Assembly (NCBI GenBank): GCA_900473205.1
Contig: UCLB01000018.1
Coordinates: forward strand, 1-48,581
Direction of reading: 5' to 3'
DNA: 48,581 nt
Source of the DNA: Hyphomicrobiales bacterium
Lineage (GTDB): Bacteria > Pseudomonadota > Alphaproteobacteria > Rhizobiales > Rhizobiaceae
Part shown: in pieces, positions 25,133-34,511 of the stretch
Position numbering within the stretch: position 1 is the first letter of the stretch
How the letters are laid out: every line of letters starts with the position of its first letter
The notes under the pieces: model-generated
Told to the model about the DNA's origin: nothing
Databases searched by the model: none
The model's input: only the letters and a program-made list of their open reading frames with translations
Made by a program: the position numbers and the translations under genes

Positions 25133-25160
25133 AAAAACGGCGCCCTAGAGCGCCGTTTTT
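25133..25160. terminator. Strong rho-independent terminator after thrS
   Basis: The arms AAAAACGGCGC and GCGCCGTTTTT form an 11-bp stem with a 6-base loop. It lies just past the thrS stop (25170) and ends in a T run on both strands, so it can act in both directions. Confidence 0.85.
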
Positions 25161-25169
25161 CTTTTCAGC

Positions 25170-27176
25170 TTATGCCGCCTTCGCAGCCTTCGCTGCACGC
25201 TTGCGCTTCACATCCGGTGGTGTTGCCTCATCCACCAAGTTCGCAATCGCTTCATCCAGCGTATAGGACGTCTGGGCCTGCGAGCCGAGGCGGCGGATGT
25301 TGACGGTGCGTTCTTCGGCTTCCTTCTTGCCGCAGACGATGATGACCGGGACCTTGGTGACCGAGTGTTCGCGAACCTTGTAATTGATCTTTTCGTTGCG
25401 GAAATCGGTTTCGACCAGAAGGCCTGCGTCACGCAGGGCTTCCGCTACTTCGCGACCGTAATCGTCAGCATCCGATGTAATAGTGGCGACGACGACCTGC
25501 AGGGGGGCGAACCAGAGTGGCATGTGACCGGCGAAGTTCTCGATGAGAATGCCGAGGAAACGCTCCATCGAGCCGCAAATAGCACGGTGAATCATGACTG
25601 GCTGACGCTTTTCCGAGGCCTGATCGATGTAGAAGGCACCGAAGCGCTCCGGCAGGTTGAAGTCCACCTGCGTGGTGCCGCACTGCCATTCGCGACCGAT
25701 AGCGTCTTTCAGCGTGTACTCGAACTTCGGACCATAGAACGCACCCTCGCCCGGCAGAATGGCGGTCTTGATGCGGCCTTCGGACTGATCTTCGATTGAC
25801 TTCAAAACGTCGGTCATGACACTTTCGGCACGATCCCAGACGTCGTCGGAACCAACCCGCTTTTCAGGGCGCGTGGACAGCTTGACGACGATTTCGTCGA
25901 AGCCGAAGTCCTTGTAGACCGACAGGATGAGGTCGTTGATGCGCAGGCATTCCGCCGCCATCTGCTCTTCGGTGCAAAACACATGCGCGTCGTCCTGCGT
26001 GAAGCCACGAACGCGCATCAAGCCATGCAGCGCGCCGGAGGCTTCGTAACGGTGGACGTTGCCGAATTCCGCAAGGCGAACAGGCAGTTCTCGGTAAGAC
26101 TTCAACCCATGCTTGAATATTTGAACATGGCCGGGGCAGTTCATCGGCTTCAAGGCGAAGACGCGGTTATCCGCTTCCTCATCCTTTGGATGGGTGAAGG
26201 CATAGGCCGATTTTACGGCAAACATGTTTTCCTGATACCAGCCCCAGTGACCGGAAGTTTCCCATAGGGAAGCGTCCAGCACCTGCGGCGCGTTGACTTC
26301 CTGATAGGTGCCTTCCAATTGACGACGCATATAGGCCGTCAAGGTCTGGAACATGCGCCAGCCCTTGCCGTGCCAGAAGACCACGCCCGGACCTTCTTCC
26401 TGGAAATGGAACAGGTCCATTTCGCGGCCGAGCTTACGGTGATCGCGCTTTTCTGCTTCGGCCAGAATGTGGAGATACTGGTCGAGTTCTTCCTGTGTGG
26501 CCCATGCGGTGCCGTAGATGCGGGTCAGCATCGGGTTGTTGCTATCGCCACGCCAATAGGCACCGGCAACCTTCATCAGCTTGAAAGCCGTGCCGATCTG
26601 TCCAGTGTTCGCCATATGCGGGCCACGGCAAAGGTCGAACCAATCGCCCTGATAATAAATCTTGAGGTCCTGCCCCTCGGGAATGGCATCCACGAGTTCG
26701 ACCTTGTAGTTTTCTCCCTTGGCGGCAAAAACTTCCTTGGCCTTTTCACGCGACCAGATTTCGCGCGTGAACGGCTTGGAGCGACCGATGATTTCCTTCA
26801 TCTTCTTTTCGATCTTCGGCAGATCTTCGGGCGTGAACGGCTCGTTCTTGGCGAAGTCGTAGTAGAAACCGTTTTCGATGACCGGGCCGATGGTCACTTG
26901 CGTGCCGGGCCACAATTCCTGCACGGCTTCGGCCATGACGTGGGCGGCATCGTGGCGGATCAGTTCCAGCGCTCTGCTGTCATCACGGGTGACGATCTCG
27001 ATCTTGCCATCGACGATGGTGTCGGAAAGGTCGCGCACAGTGCCATCCAGCGCAATCGCGACGGCCTTCTTTGCAAGCGACTTGGAAATGGATTCGGCAA
27101 CATCGCGTCCAGTCGTGCCTGCGGCATACTGGCGAACGGAGCCATCTGGAAATGTAAGGGAAACAGCATCTGACAT
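25170..27176 (-). CDS. thrS: Threonyl-tRNA synthetase
   Basis: From the ATG at 27176 (AGGAG upstream) the product is 668 residues. It has all domains in order: TGS domain ([16 protein letters not shown], residues 3-62), the HxxxH editing domain ([17 protein letters not shown]), the class II catalytic core with motif 2 ([26 protein letters not shown]) and motif 3 ([15 protein letters not shown]), and the anticodon-binding C terminus ([25 protein letters not shown]). It charges tRNA-Thr and clears Ser-tRNA-Thr. The Ala/Lys-rich tail ([12 protein letters not shown]) is an alphaproteobacterial habit. Transcription ends at the hairpin 25133-25160. Confidence 0.97.
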   Translation of the reverse strand: MSDAVSLTFPDGSVRQYAAGTTGRDVAESISKSLAKKAVAIALDGTVRDLSDTIVDGKIEIVTRDDSRALELIRHDAAHVMAEAVQELWPGTQVTIGPVIENGFYYDFAKNEPFTPEDLPKIEKKMKEIIGRSKPFTREIWSREKAKEVFAAKGENYKVELVDAIPEGQDLKIYYQGDWFDLCRGPHMANTGQIGTAFKLMKVAGAYWRGDSNNPMLTRIYGTAWATQEELDQYLHILAEAEKRDHRKLGREMDLFHFQEEGPGVVFWHGKGWRMFQTLTAYMRRQLEGTYQEVNAPQVLDASLWETSGHWGWYQENMFAVKSAYAFTHPKDEEADNRVFALKPMNCPGHVQIFKHGLKSYRELPVRLAEFGNVHRYEASGALHGLMRVRGFTQDDAHVFCTEEQMAAECLRINDLILSVYKDFGFDEIVVKLSTRPEKRVGSDDVWDRAESVMTDVLKSIEDQSEGRIKTAILPGEGAFYGPKFEYTLKDAIGREWQCGTTQVDFNLPERFGAFYIDQASEKRQPVMIHRAICGSMERFLGILIENFAGHMPLWFAPLQVVVATITSDADDYGREVAEALRDAGLLVETDFRNEKINYKVREHSVTKVPVIIVCGKKEAEERTVNIRRLGSQAQTSYTLDEAIANLVDEATPPDVKRKRAAKAAKAA

Positions 27177-27287
27177 TAGAATTCTCCTGTCCAGTCCCGC
27201 CAACGAATGCGGGTGGTGTGTTGACCGGCGAAAGCCGGAATGTGAACGCGCGGGTGATAATGCGGAAAGCGTTGTGAGTAAAGAATT

Positions 27288-27727
27288 TTAAGCAGAAACA
27301 GACATCAGCCAGAAATCCCGGGCCGCCTGTGGCAGTTTCAAAAGCGCCCGATTGAAAGCCACGGGATCAATATTACGGCGCACCGCCTCAGCGACATCGC
27401 GAATGGCAGAATCAGTCGAGAGATTGTGGTTGTGGCGAAGCGCCCGCACCTCCGCCATCATGTCGCTTTCGGTGCCGAACTCCCGCATCTTTTCGCCACA
27501 TCCCAATCACTGACGAAAATTGCGCGGAGAACCGGCGGAAGAGTATTTGCAAAATCCAAGGATTGCTGAATCGACAATCGGCGTCGAAACACCTGAAACA
27601 CGGCTTGCAGCATGGTGTAGGCCTGATGCGATGTGCTCAGCATGGAAACCTCTTTCAAGTCTTCCATGAACCGGTCGAAATCCACCGACGCCTGACGGTA
27701 CTCCATCGGCATAGGCATGCGCTTCAT
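27288..27727 (-). pseudogene. DUF2267 family protein split by a -1 frameshift
   Basis: Two overlapping frames together make one DUF2267-like protein. The first (27727 to about 27500) reads YRQASVDFDRFMEDLKEVSM through LPPVLRAIFVSDWDVAK. The second continues with MREFGTESDMMAEVRALRHN to a natural C terminus (LPQAARDFWLMSVSA) at 27288. The break lies at GCGAAAAGATG near 27493. One more A in the run would restore VAKKMREFG. The ATG at 27727 overlaps the yidD stop (ATGA), so it belongs to the iscU-like/yidD operon. This is either a real one-base deletion, a sequencing error in a homopolymer, or, less likely, slippage during translation. Confidence 0.7.
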
Positions 27728-28104
27728 CCCCCTGTGTCAGCTTGTTTTCTGGCCCGCCTCCAGTAGGACCATGGTGCCCACCAGACATATGTATCGTCCA
27801 ACTTTTCCACCACCGGATCAAGCCCACTCGTGCCACCCGGCCCGCAGCGTGCGACGCGAAACAGGGTCAGCCAGCCGCCTGCCCAGAAGCCATGTCGGGC
27901 AAATGCCTCATAGCCATATTCGGAACAGGTGGGAATGTGGCGACAGGAATTGCCGACGAAGCCGGAAAAGGCGAGTTGATAAAAGCGGATCAAACCCATG
28001 CCGAGCAAGCGTCCCGGTGTCTTGGCAAACGGGCCGGACCAGTTGCGGGAGCGGTTGTTCGGCGTTGGCCTCTCTTCGTGCTGGCAGTTCGGGTCGTTGC
28101 ACAC
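27724..28104 (-). CDS. yidD: Membrane protein insertion efficiency factor YidD
   Basis: The 126-residue protein contains the YidD domain: GLIRFYQLAFSGFVGNSCRH, PTCSEYGYEAFARHGFWAGG, RVARCGPGGTSGLDPV. Three conserved Cys are present. YidD helps YidC insert proteins into the inner membrane. The GTG at 28104 lies 4 bases after the Fe-S scaffold stop; the extended N terminus with NWSGPFAKTPGRLLG is typical of Rhizobiaceae. The stop overlaps the next gene as ATGA. Confidence 0.92.
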   Translation of the reverse strand: MCNDPNCQHEERPTPNNRSRNWSGPFAKTPGRLLGMGLIRFYQLAFSGFVGNSCRHIPTCSEYGYEAFARHGFWAGGWLTLFRVARCGPGGTSGLDPVVEKLDDTYVWWAPWSYWRRARKQADTGG

Positions 28105-28107
28105 GGC

Positions 28108-28548
28108 TCAAGCCGAAAGCGGCTGGTCGGCCTCGATCTGGTCGAGACAGTCGCAGATCGCGTCGAAGGTGAGCATGGTGGAAGCGTGGCGGGCCTTGTA
28201 ATCCTTGACGGGCTTGAGAATGCGCATGTCCTCGAAGCGTCCTTCGGGGCCCTCGCCTCCCGCTGTCAGCATGGCCAGCATGTCGGCCCGTGCCTGGCGC
28301 ACTTCATCGCTGGTCGCGCCGATGACATGATGGGCCATGATAGATGAGGAGGCCTGCCCAAGCGCGCAGGCGCGAACTTCGTGAGAGAAATCCGTCACAA
28401 CGCCGTCGCACAGCTTGATGTAGACCTTGACCTTGGAGCCGCAGAGCTTGGAATGTTTCTGCGCGCTGGCATCCGCATCCGGCATGGCGCCGGTCAGGGG
28501 AATGTTGCCTGCGAATTCCAGAATGCGGTTGTTGTAGATGTCATCCAT
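28108..28548 (-). CDS. Iron-sulfur cluster assembly scaffold protein (IscU/SufU/NifU-N-like)
   Basis: The 146-residue protein has the scaffold pattern MDDIYNNRILEFAGN, then SKLCGSKVKVYIKL (first Cys), VRACALGQASSSIMAHH (second Cys) and a third in FDAICDCL near the C terminus. The three Cys bind the nascent cluster. Spacing resembles the SufU-like group seen in Rhizobiales rather than IscU of the isc operon. It heads an operon with yidD and the DUF2267 gene. Confidence 0.88.
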   Translation of the reverse strand: MDDIYNNRILEFAGNIPLTGAMPDADASAQKHSKLCGSKVKVYIKLCDGVVTDFSHEVRACALGQASSSIMAHHVIGATSDEVRQARADMLAMLTAGGEGPEGRFEDMRILKPVKDYKARHASTMLTFDAICDCLDQIEADQPLSA

Positions 28549-28754
28549 GTGATCGTCCGTCCGCGCAGGATTGAATTTTCAAACACTGCGTCATCAGTGG
28601 CAAAGCTTTTCTGAGCGCCATCATCATTATATGTTATGAGACACCGACGTCATCAAGGTGCGGCAAATTTAATCATGGCGCGTTGAAAAAGTGACGACAG
28701 ACTTGCCAAATTGCCTGAAAACAACCAGATAGCAGGCGCGGCATCTTTATAAGT

Positions 28755-28805
28755 CATGCCGTAACCAAGTTCAGATGCGGCAATTCAACCGCATCGGGAG
28801 ACCCA
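28755..28805 (+). promoter_or_regulatory. Candidate THF-II (folE motif) riboswitch overlapping the folE ribosome-binding site
   Basis: A hairpin GATGCGG/CCGCATC (28774-28780 and 28789-28795) with loop CAATTCAA lies directly before the GGGAG Shine-Dalgarno sequence (28796-28800) of folE. THF-II aptamers occur upstream of folE in Alphaproteobacteria and include the ribosome-binding site. The fit to the family was judged from memory of that motif only. Confidence 0.4.
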
Positions 28806-28809
28806 AGAG

Positions 28810-29436
28810 ATGGATGCAATCGTGAAGAATTTCCCCGGTGCAGGCACACCCAACGGTGCAGCAGACCAGCGCCCTACGCAGGCTGAAGCCGAAGACGCCG
28901 TACGCGTCCTGCTTCGCTGGGCGGGTGACAATCCCGAACGCGAAGGCCTGCTCGATACGCCCAAACGCGTTGCCAAATCCTACCGCGAACTCTTCGGCGG
29001 ATACGAACTGAATGCCAGCGATGTTCTCGGCACAACGTTCGAGGAAGTCGGCGGATATGACGACATCATTCTCGTGCGTGACATTCCGTTCTACTCCCAT
29101 TGCGAACACCACATGGTGCCGATTGTTGGCAAGGCACATGTCGCCTACCTGCCAGCTGGCCGCGTTCTGGGTCTCTCCAAGATCGCCCGCGTGGTCGAAA
29201 TCTATGGCCGCCGTCTGCAAACGCAGGAAACCATGACGGCGCAGATCGCACAGGCCATCGAAACGACGCTGAAGCCGCGTGGCGTGGCTGTCATGATCGA
29301 TGCCGAGCATATGTGCATGTCCATGCGCGGTGTACAGAAGCAGGGTTCCACCACCTTGACCACCAGCTTCTCCGGCACCTTCAAGTCGGAGCCTGCTCAG
29401 CAGGCCCGCTTCATGACCATGGTCTATAATCGCTGA
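28810..29436 (+). CDS. folE: GTP cyclohydrolase I
   Basis: The 208-residue protein has the family motifs [20 protein letters not shown] (zinc Cys and His) and [19 protein letters not shown] (second zinc Cys). It converts GTP to 7,8-dihydroneopterin triphosphate, the first step of tetrahydrofolate synthesis. The start at 28810 follows GGGAG by 9 bases. The length is normal. The gene diverges from the Fe-S scaffold gene; the leader may carry a folate-sensing element. Confidence 0.96.
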   Translation: MDAIVKNFPGAGTPNGAADQRPTQAEAEDAVRVLLRWAGDNPEREGLLDTPKRVAKSYRELFGGYELNASDVLGTTFEEVGGYDDIILVRDIPFYSHCEHHMVPIVGKAHVAYLPAGRVLGLSKIARVVEIYGRRLQTQETMTAQIAQAIETTLKPRGVAVMIDAEHMCMSMRGVQKQGSTTLTTSFSGTFKSEPAQQARFMTMVYNR

Positions 29437-29455
29437 GATCAAGACCGGTCTGACG

Positions 29456-29485
29456 GGGCGGCGCTAGCCGCCCTTCTTGCTTTTA
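29456..29485 (+). terminator. Terminator after folE
   Basis: Arms GGGCGGC and GCCGCCC with loop GCTA are followed by TTCTTGCTTTT. It lies 20 bases past the folE stop. Confidence 0.75.
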
Positions 29486-29523
29486 GCCAAGGCAACCCTT
29501 GCCCCATCTCATCAGAGGTTTCC

Positions 29524-29997
29524 ATGTCTTCGACATTTCCGCCCGTCCCCGCGGACAAGGAAGAGCTTGAATCTGCCGGTCTGTTTACGCCCAAATTCGA
29601 TGCGCACGGCCTCGTCACGGCTGTTGTGACCGACATCAAGGACGGCGAGTTATTGATGGTCGCGCATATGAATGCGCAGGCGCTGACACTGACGCTCGAA
29701 ACCGGTATCGCGCATTATTACAGCCGCTCACGCGACAAGATTTGGAAAAAGGGCGAAACCTCTGGCAATCTCCAGACCGTTCGGGAAATCCGCACCGATT
29801 GCGATCAGGACGCCATTTGGCTCAAAGTATCGGTGGCGGGCCATGATGCGACCTGCCACACCGGACGTCGCTCCTGCTTCTACCGCACCGTTTCGCTTGA
29901 AGGCGGCAAGGCAGTGACGACGATTACCGACGATGTCAGGCATTTCGATCCTGCCGAGACCTATGCGGATGCCGGGCATTCGCACCCGAAAGACTGA
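29524..29997 (+). CDS. hisI: Phosphoribosyl-AMP cyclohydrolase
   Basis: The 157-residue protein carries [39 protein letters not shown], then [12 protein letters not shown] and [12 protein letters not shown]. The three Cys bind zinc and the Asp cluster (DCDQD) binds magnesium. It opens the adenine ring of phosphoribosyl-AMP in histidine synthesis. Only the HisI domain is present; HisE is separate, as usual in Alphaproteobacteria. The ATG follows AGAGG. Confidence 0.95.
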   Translation: MSSTFPPVPADKEELESAGLFTPKFDAHGLVTAVVTDIKDGELLMVAHMNAQALTLTLETGIAHYYSRSRDKIWKKGETSGNLQTVREIRTDCDQDAIWLKVSVAGHDATCHTGRRSCFYRTVSLEGGKAVTTITDDVRHFDPAETYADAGHSHPKD

Positions 29998-30130
29998 TCT
30001 TTCCGGTTCTTTATCCTTTTGCTACCAATATGACAGGGGTCGGGAGGTCGACTGACACCTTGGAGCGATGCATGCCTTAAAAAGGCAGAATCTCTCCTTG
30101 AATGTCCGCATAGCACTTGGGAGCAGAAGA

Positions 30131-31084
30131 ATGTTGGGTTGGGGACTGAACCGCGAAAATCCGGCGACGGCAACGGCTTTGGAAAAGGTCGAACAGCAGG
30201 CGCCATCTCCCATGCCGAAAATCGCTTCGAACCGAATTGCGCTGGCGCTGGGCGGCGGCGCTGCCCGTGGATGGGCTCACATCGGCGTGTTGCGCGCGCT
30301 GGATGAGGCAGGCGTCAAGATCGGCATGATCGCGGGCACCTCCATCGGCGCACTGGTGGGCGGCTGCTATCTTGCTGGCAAGCTGGATGAACTCGAAGAC
30401 TTCGCCCGCTCGCTCACCATGCGCCGCATTGCAGGTCTGCTGGACCTGACGATTGGCGGTGGCGGCTTGTTTGGCGGAATGCGGCTGACCAAGCGCATGC
30501 AGGAACACCTCGTCGGCCTCAATATCGAAGACCTGGAACACCCCTTTATCGCCGTCGCGACCGAACTCAAGACTGGCCATGAGGTCTGGGTGCATCAGGG
30601 CGATCTGATCACCGCGCTGCGCTCATCCTACGCCCTGCCCGGCATTTTCGAACCCGTGCGCTGCAACGGCAGAACCCTGATTGATGGCGCGCTGGTCAAT
30701 CCTGTTCCCGTATCCGTCTGCCGTGCCTATGAACAGGCGCTGGTGGTGGCGGTGAATCTCAACTACGATATTTTCGGCCGCTCCGCCGTGGTCAAGCATG
30801 GCGCAGGCACCGCCAGCCTCGACACGACAGCAAAGGCTCCAACAGAAGCATCCTCACGCGTTGGACTTCCGGGTGTGATGGTGCAGGCTTTCAACATCAT
30901 TCAGGACAGAATTTCCCGCTCACGCCTTGCAGGCGACCCACCGGATTTGACGCTGCACCCTCGTATCAACCACATCGGCCTGTCGGAATTCCACCGCGCA
31001 GCGGAATCCATCGAGCGCGGATATGAGGAAACCCGGTCGCGGATTCCGGAATTGAAGCGGATGCAGCAGGTTTTTGAGGCGTAA
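30131..31084 (+). CDS. Patatin-like phospholipase (RssA/NTE type)
   Basis: From the ATG at 30131 the product is 317 residues. It has the oxyanion GGGAARGWAH motif, nucleophile GTSIGALVGG and Asp of the dyad in LIDGALVNPVP (DGA). The Ser-Asp dyad hydrolyses acyl esters. No signal peptide is seen, so it acts in the cytoplasm or at the inner face of the membrane. A longer frame starts at 30068 but has no better ribosome-binding site. The substrate is unknown. Confidence 0.9.
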   Translation: MLGWGLNRENPATATALEKVEQQAPSPMPKIASNRIALALGGGAARGWAHIGVLRALDEAGVKIGMIAGTSIGALVGGCYLAGKLDELEDFARSLTMRRIAGLLDLTIGGGGLFGGMRLTKRMQEHLVGLNIEDLEHPFIAVATELKTGHEVWVHQGDLITALRSSYALPGIFEPVRCNGRTLIDGALVNPVPVSVCRAYEQALVVAVNLNYDIFGRSAVVKHGAGTASLDTTAKAPTEASSRVGLPGVMVQAFNIIQDRISRSRLAGDPPDLTLHPRINHIGLSEFHRAAESIERGYEETRSRIPELKRMQQVFEA

Positions 31085-31109
31085 TTGTTCCGCCACGTCA
31101 GGGGCAACC

Positions 31110-31544
31110 CTACCCCGCAATATAAGCCTTGATATGCTCCGCTTCCGCCTCGACCTCGCTGATGCGCGCTTTCACCACGTCACCAATTGAGATGATGCCG
31201 ACCAGACGACCATCTGCTTCCACCGGCAGGTGGCGGAAGCGACCGCCGGTCATGAGTTCCATCAGATCGTCTGTGCTAGAACCCTCGTGACAGCGGGTGA
31301 CATTCTTGGTCATGACGTCAGACACTTTGGCCTGCAGGGCGGCGGCGGCTTGCGCCGCAATGGCTTTGACGAGATCGCGTTCGGTAAAGATGCCGAGAAT
31401 GGTGCCCTTGTCATCGGTCACGACAACCGCACCGATGCGGTTTTCGTGCAGCGTTATTGCGGCATCTTCCAGCGACATATCAGGCCCAACGGTTACGACA
31501 TCGCGGCCCTTGAGATCGAGCAGTTCTTTCACAAATATCGGCAT
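31110..31544 (-). CDS. CBS-domain pair protein
   Basis: The ATG at 31544 is preceded by GGAGGG. The 144-residue product is two CBS domains: VVTVGPDMSLEDAAITLHENRIGAVVV (first) and VTRCHEGSSTDDLMELMTGG with GRLVGIISIGDVV (second). Such stand-alone pairs bind adenine nucleotides and regulate partner proteins; the partner is unknown. Confidence 0.93.
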   Translation of the reverse strand: MPIFVKELLDLKGRDVVTVGPDMSLEDAAITLHENRIGAVVVTDDKGTILGIFTERDLVKAIAAQAAAALQAKVSDVMTKNVTRCHEGSSTDDLMELMTGGRFRHLPVEADGRLVGIISIGDVVKARISEVEAEAEHIKAYIAG

Positions 31545-31702
31545 ATTTCCCTCCGTGTCAGACTGGTCTTTTGATCCCGCGCCATGTCTCCTCCACGGGC
31601 ACGCGATCAATCTGGAAGGCAATGGTGCGCCAGCGCTCAGCGGAAAGCAATATGTTTCCGACCGCTCAAATACTTCAATCGATTGAGTAGCTTCGCGAAA
31701 AC

Positions 31703-32452
31703 CTATCGGCGCTCAGCGGGGTCGCGGTCGAAGAGTGCGAAGAACAGAAAGCCCAGCAGGAAGCCAAAAATATGCGCGTCCCACGCCACTTCGCCGCCCA
31801 CATCACCCACCAGCGGAATGCCGAAGGCAATCAACACATTGCCCAGCAGCCACATCAGCGTGAAGATGAGGACGGTGCGGTTCGACAGGGACTGAAGAAT
31901 GCTCTGGCGTGGCAGAAGATGCCCCACGGCGGGATGATATCGACCACCCTGCGACGGAAAGACAAAGCGGCAGGCCGCACCCATGAGTGCGGAGACAACA
32001 CCCGACGCGCCGATCAGGACCGTGACGTCGCCCCAATGCAGGAATGCATGGCCGAATGCGGCAACGGCGGCTGAAATGCACCAGAGCAAAGTGAAACGCA
32101 TCGTCCCGATTCGACGCAGCACCGGCGCGCCAAAGGCCATCAGCCACAGACCGTTAAACAGGATATGTTCGATGCCGCCATGCAAAAACGAGTAGGTAAC
32201 GGGCGTCCAAATCCATTCCAGACCCTGCTCGGAAAGGGCGGTGGCGTAACGCAGCGGAATGAAGCCGAAAGTGAAGATAAACCAGCCATAACCATCGTCC
32301 GAGAGCAGATAGGTCGCCACGAGGTGGACCGCGATCATGAAGCCGAGAACGGCAACAAGGGCGCCAGGCAAGTTGAAAACCGGTGATTTCTGCGCAACCT
32401 CGGGACGGGCTTCCTCTTCGGCTTCCGGCAATCCGCCTTCATTGTGCGTCAT
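31703..32452 (-). CDS. Rhomboid-family intramembrane serine protease
   Basis: The 249-residue protein has about six membrane segments. The active-site Ser lies in LIGASGVVSALMG and the His in WDAHIFGFLLGF; HGGIEHILFNGLWL is the conserved segment on helix 2. It cuts substrates within the membrane. The ATG at 32452 is preferred over an upstream TTG at 32458. Confidence 0.92.
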   Translation of the reverse strand: MTHNEGGLPEAEEEARPEVAQKSPVFNLPGALVAVLGFMIAVHLVATYLLSDDGYGWFIFTFGFIPLRYATALSEQGLEWIWTPVTYSFLHGGIEHILFNGLWLMAFGAPVLRRIGTMRFTLLWCISAAVAAFGHAFLHWGDVTVLIGASGVVSALMGAACRFVFPSQGGRYHPAVGHLLPRQSILQSLSNRTVLIFTLMWLLGNVLIAFGIPLVGDVGGEVAWDAHIFGFLLGFLFFALFDRDPAERR

Positions 32453-32684
32453 AAGCAAGCTTTCCTTCCCGTCGCGTTCCGCATGTATGCTGTGAGCAAT
32501 ATAGTAACGTTGCGGGAAAAAGAAGCGCCGAGACGCGACTGCTGCTGCAACTTAACAGGCCCTTACGGATTGTCATTGCGCAAGCGCGTGGCATGGAAAT
32601 CGCATGGATATCTTTAAGCACCGCAAATGAACGTGGCTCTGTATCGAAATGATACATAACCCCTGCGGGCTCGGAGACCGTGTC

Positions 32685-33239
32685 ATGAAGACAAACGCAA
32701 GCCTGGAGATTTACTCCTACTGGAACGATTTACGCGGCAATCGCGCAGCCCCTTTGCGCAGCGAGATCGATCCCTCGCATATTCGCCACGTCCTGCCCGA
32801 CCTTTTCGTGCTGACCGATACGGGCGAAGACGCGCCGGTGTTTCGCCTGACGGGAACGCGGCTCTACAATCTTTTCGGCTGCGAGCTGCGCGACACGGCC
32901 TTTTCGATGATCTGGCAGCCGGATGCCGCCCACTATGCCTGTCGAATCGCCCATGGGGTGATGCAGCATGAACGCCCCGTCATCTTCGATCTATGGGCGG
33001 AAAGCGAGAGCGGCCATGCCGCGCAGGAATTCGAAATGCTGCTTCTGCCGCTGGAAGCCGAGCCGCATTTTCCACCACGGCTTCTGGGCGCTCTCGTCTC
33101 CGATCCGCCGCTTGCGGATTTCGGCCAGCCCTTCAAGCCGCTGGCACTGACACGCAGTCAGTTGCTGGAAGAACCTTGCGATGATGCGGTCAATGGAATT
33201 GCAAGGGACTACCCATCGGCATCGCACGTATCGTTATGA
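32685..33239 (+). CDS. PAS-domain protein (PAS_5 type)
   Basis: The 184-residue protein fits the short alphaproteobacterial PAS_5 family: YWNDLRGNRAAPLRSEIDPS, IRHVLPDLFVLT, FRLTGTRLYNLFGCELRDT. It consists of one PAS domain without output domain. The start at 32685 follows GGAG. Ligand and partner are unknown. Confidence 0.8.
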   Translation: MKTNASLEIYSYWNDLRGNRAAPLRSEIDPSHIRHVLPDLFVLTDTGEDAPVFRLTGTRLYNLFGCELRDTAFSMIWQPDAAHYACRIAHGVMQHERPVIFDLWAESESGHAAQEFEMLLLPLEAEPHFPPRLLGALVSDPPLADFGQPFKPLALTRSQLLEEPCDDAVNGIARDYPSASHVSL

Positions 33240-33323
33240 GATCAAGTGTGAATATTCGCAGCTTTCGGCGGAACGGTCTGTTAACTCGGGCGCTGTAAAG
33301 AAGAGCGATTATTCCTCTTTATT

Positions 33324-33944
33324 GTGCCGCCCATGTTCTCATCTCGCTCGACCACCGTCGCTTTTGCCGCTCGTTCCGTGGAGACACCTCCCGCGGAGGT
33401 TTTGCCCGTAGCTTTGAGTGGCAGGTTGATGGTGCCTTCGCAGGATGAGTATGATTGCGCAGCCCATGAAATGACAGCGGAAACAGCCCGCATCACCTGC
33501 TTCGTGCGTCCCAGAAATGGAGACCGCATCATTGCCTATCTGCAGCATATCGGTCGTGTCGAAGGCGTCGTCAAAGCGCTGACCGCCGATGGCTTCACCA
33601 TCGCCATCATGGCGACGGAGCGCAAGCGTGAGAAACTGGCTGCACAGCTGGCCTGGATTGCCAAGCGTCACGCGCTCGGCCTTCCCGAAGACCGCCGCCA
33701 TGACCGTCTGACGCCGCGCAATCCACGCGCCGATCTGATGTTGAGCGATGGCAACATCGTGCCATGCCGCATCATCGACTTGTCGCTATCGGGCGCAGCC
33801 GTCGAAACGGAAATCCGCCCTGCCATGGGCAGCAATGTACGTCTCGGCAACATGGCCGGTCGCATCGTGCGTCACTTCATGGAAGGCGTGGCCATCGAAT
33901 TCGATGCCGTGCAGTCTCGCGACGCACTGATCGAGTTCCTCTAA
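33324..33944 (+). CDS. PilZ-domain protein with a degenerate N-terminal copy
   Basis: The 206-residue protein has a C-terminal PilZ domain: RRHDRLTPRNPRADL (Arg motif) and IIDLSLSGAAVE (D/N-x-S-x-x-G), with MEGVAIEFD near the end. These bind cyclic di-GMP. An N-terminal segment (residues 25-110) looks like a second, motif-less PilZ fold. Either the GTG at 33324 or the ATG at 33333 starts translation. It follows the PAS gene after 84 bases on the same strand. Confidence 0.85.
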   Translation: MPPMFSSRSTTVAFAARSVETPPAEVLPVALSGRLMVPSQDEYDCAAHEMTAETARITCFVRPRNGDRIIAYLQHIGRVEGVVKALTADGFTIAIMATERKREKLAAQLAWIAKRHALGLPEDRRHDRLTPRNPRADLMLSDGNIVPCRIIDLSLSGAAVETEIRPAMGSNVRLGNMAGRIVRHFMEGVAIEFDAVQSRDALIEFL

Positions 33945-33971
33945 TACCGTCATTCTGGCTTCGCCAGCGGC

Positions 33972-34004
33972 AACCGGCAGCGCCTCGCGTTAGCCGGTTT
34001 TTTT
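33972..34004 (+). terminator. Terminator after the PilZ gene
   Basis: Arms AACCGGC and GCCGGTT with a 14-base loop are followed by a run of seven T. It lies 28 bases past the stop at 33944. Confidence 0.8.
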
Positions 34005-34511
34005 GTGCCTGAAATTCACCTTGGGCACCGCTCGCTTCCCGATTTCGCTCGTCTCCCGCAGAAAAATCACAAAAAAAACCTGTGCCATCTTGGGAAAACG
34101 AAGAAATTTCAGAAAAATGACGAAAAAAATCGGCCTGAGAACACCAAATATGCGCAACTACAGATAGATTTCAACACCCTTTGGTTGAGCTAGAGCTACA
34201 GCAGGTCGAATTCGATGGACTTAAGTATAGTCAAAGAATAGTTTAAACGAGCACTCATCCACCAAAAGCGGCCTCACGCATTAACCAGAGCGCCGACATA
34301 ATCAATTAAAAACAGCAACTTGAACACCTATAGCCCCGAGAAATCATAATCGAAACGATAAAATTCTAATCAAATTTTCTTCAAATACAGATTAAAACAA
34401 ATTCAAATAAAGCGTTGTTTTTCCTAAATTTTACCTCGAATTTGAGCGCCGTTATTTGCCGCCGCTCAAAATATCGATGGCATTCTTCTCCTCACAACGG
34501 GGAGACAAGAA
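34005..34511. other. AT-rich intergenic stretch of about 500 bp
   Basis: This is the longest AT-rich gap in the core part. I see no open frame with a ribosome-binding site. It has several A and T runs and probably contains the promoter of the gene at 34512. A small RNA cannot be excluded. Confidence 0.4.

Noticed and set aside
27480..27510. Programmed -1 frameshift in the DUF2267 gene
   Set aside because: No canonical slippery heptamer is present, as the GCG codon before the AAA cannot re-pair after slippage. A one-base deletion or sequencing error is simpler.
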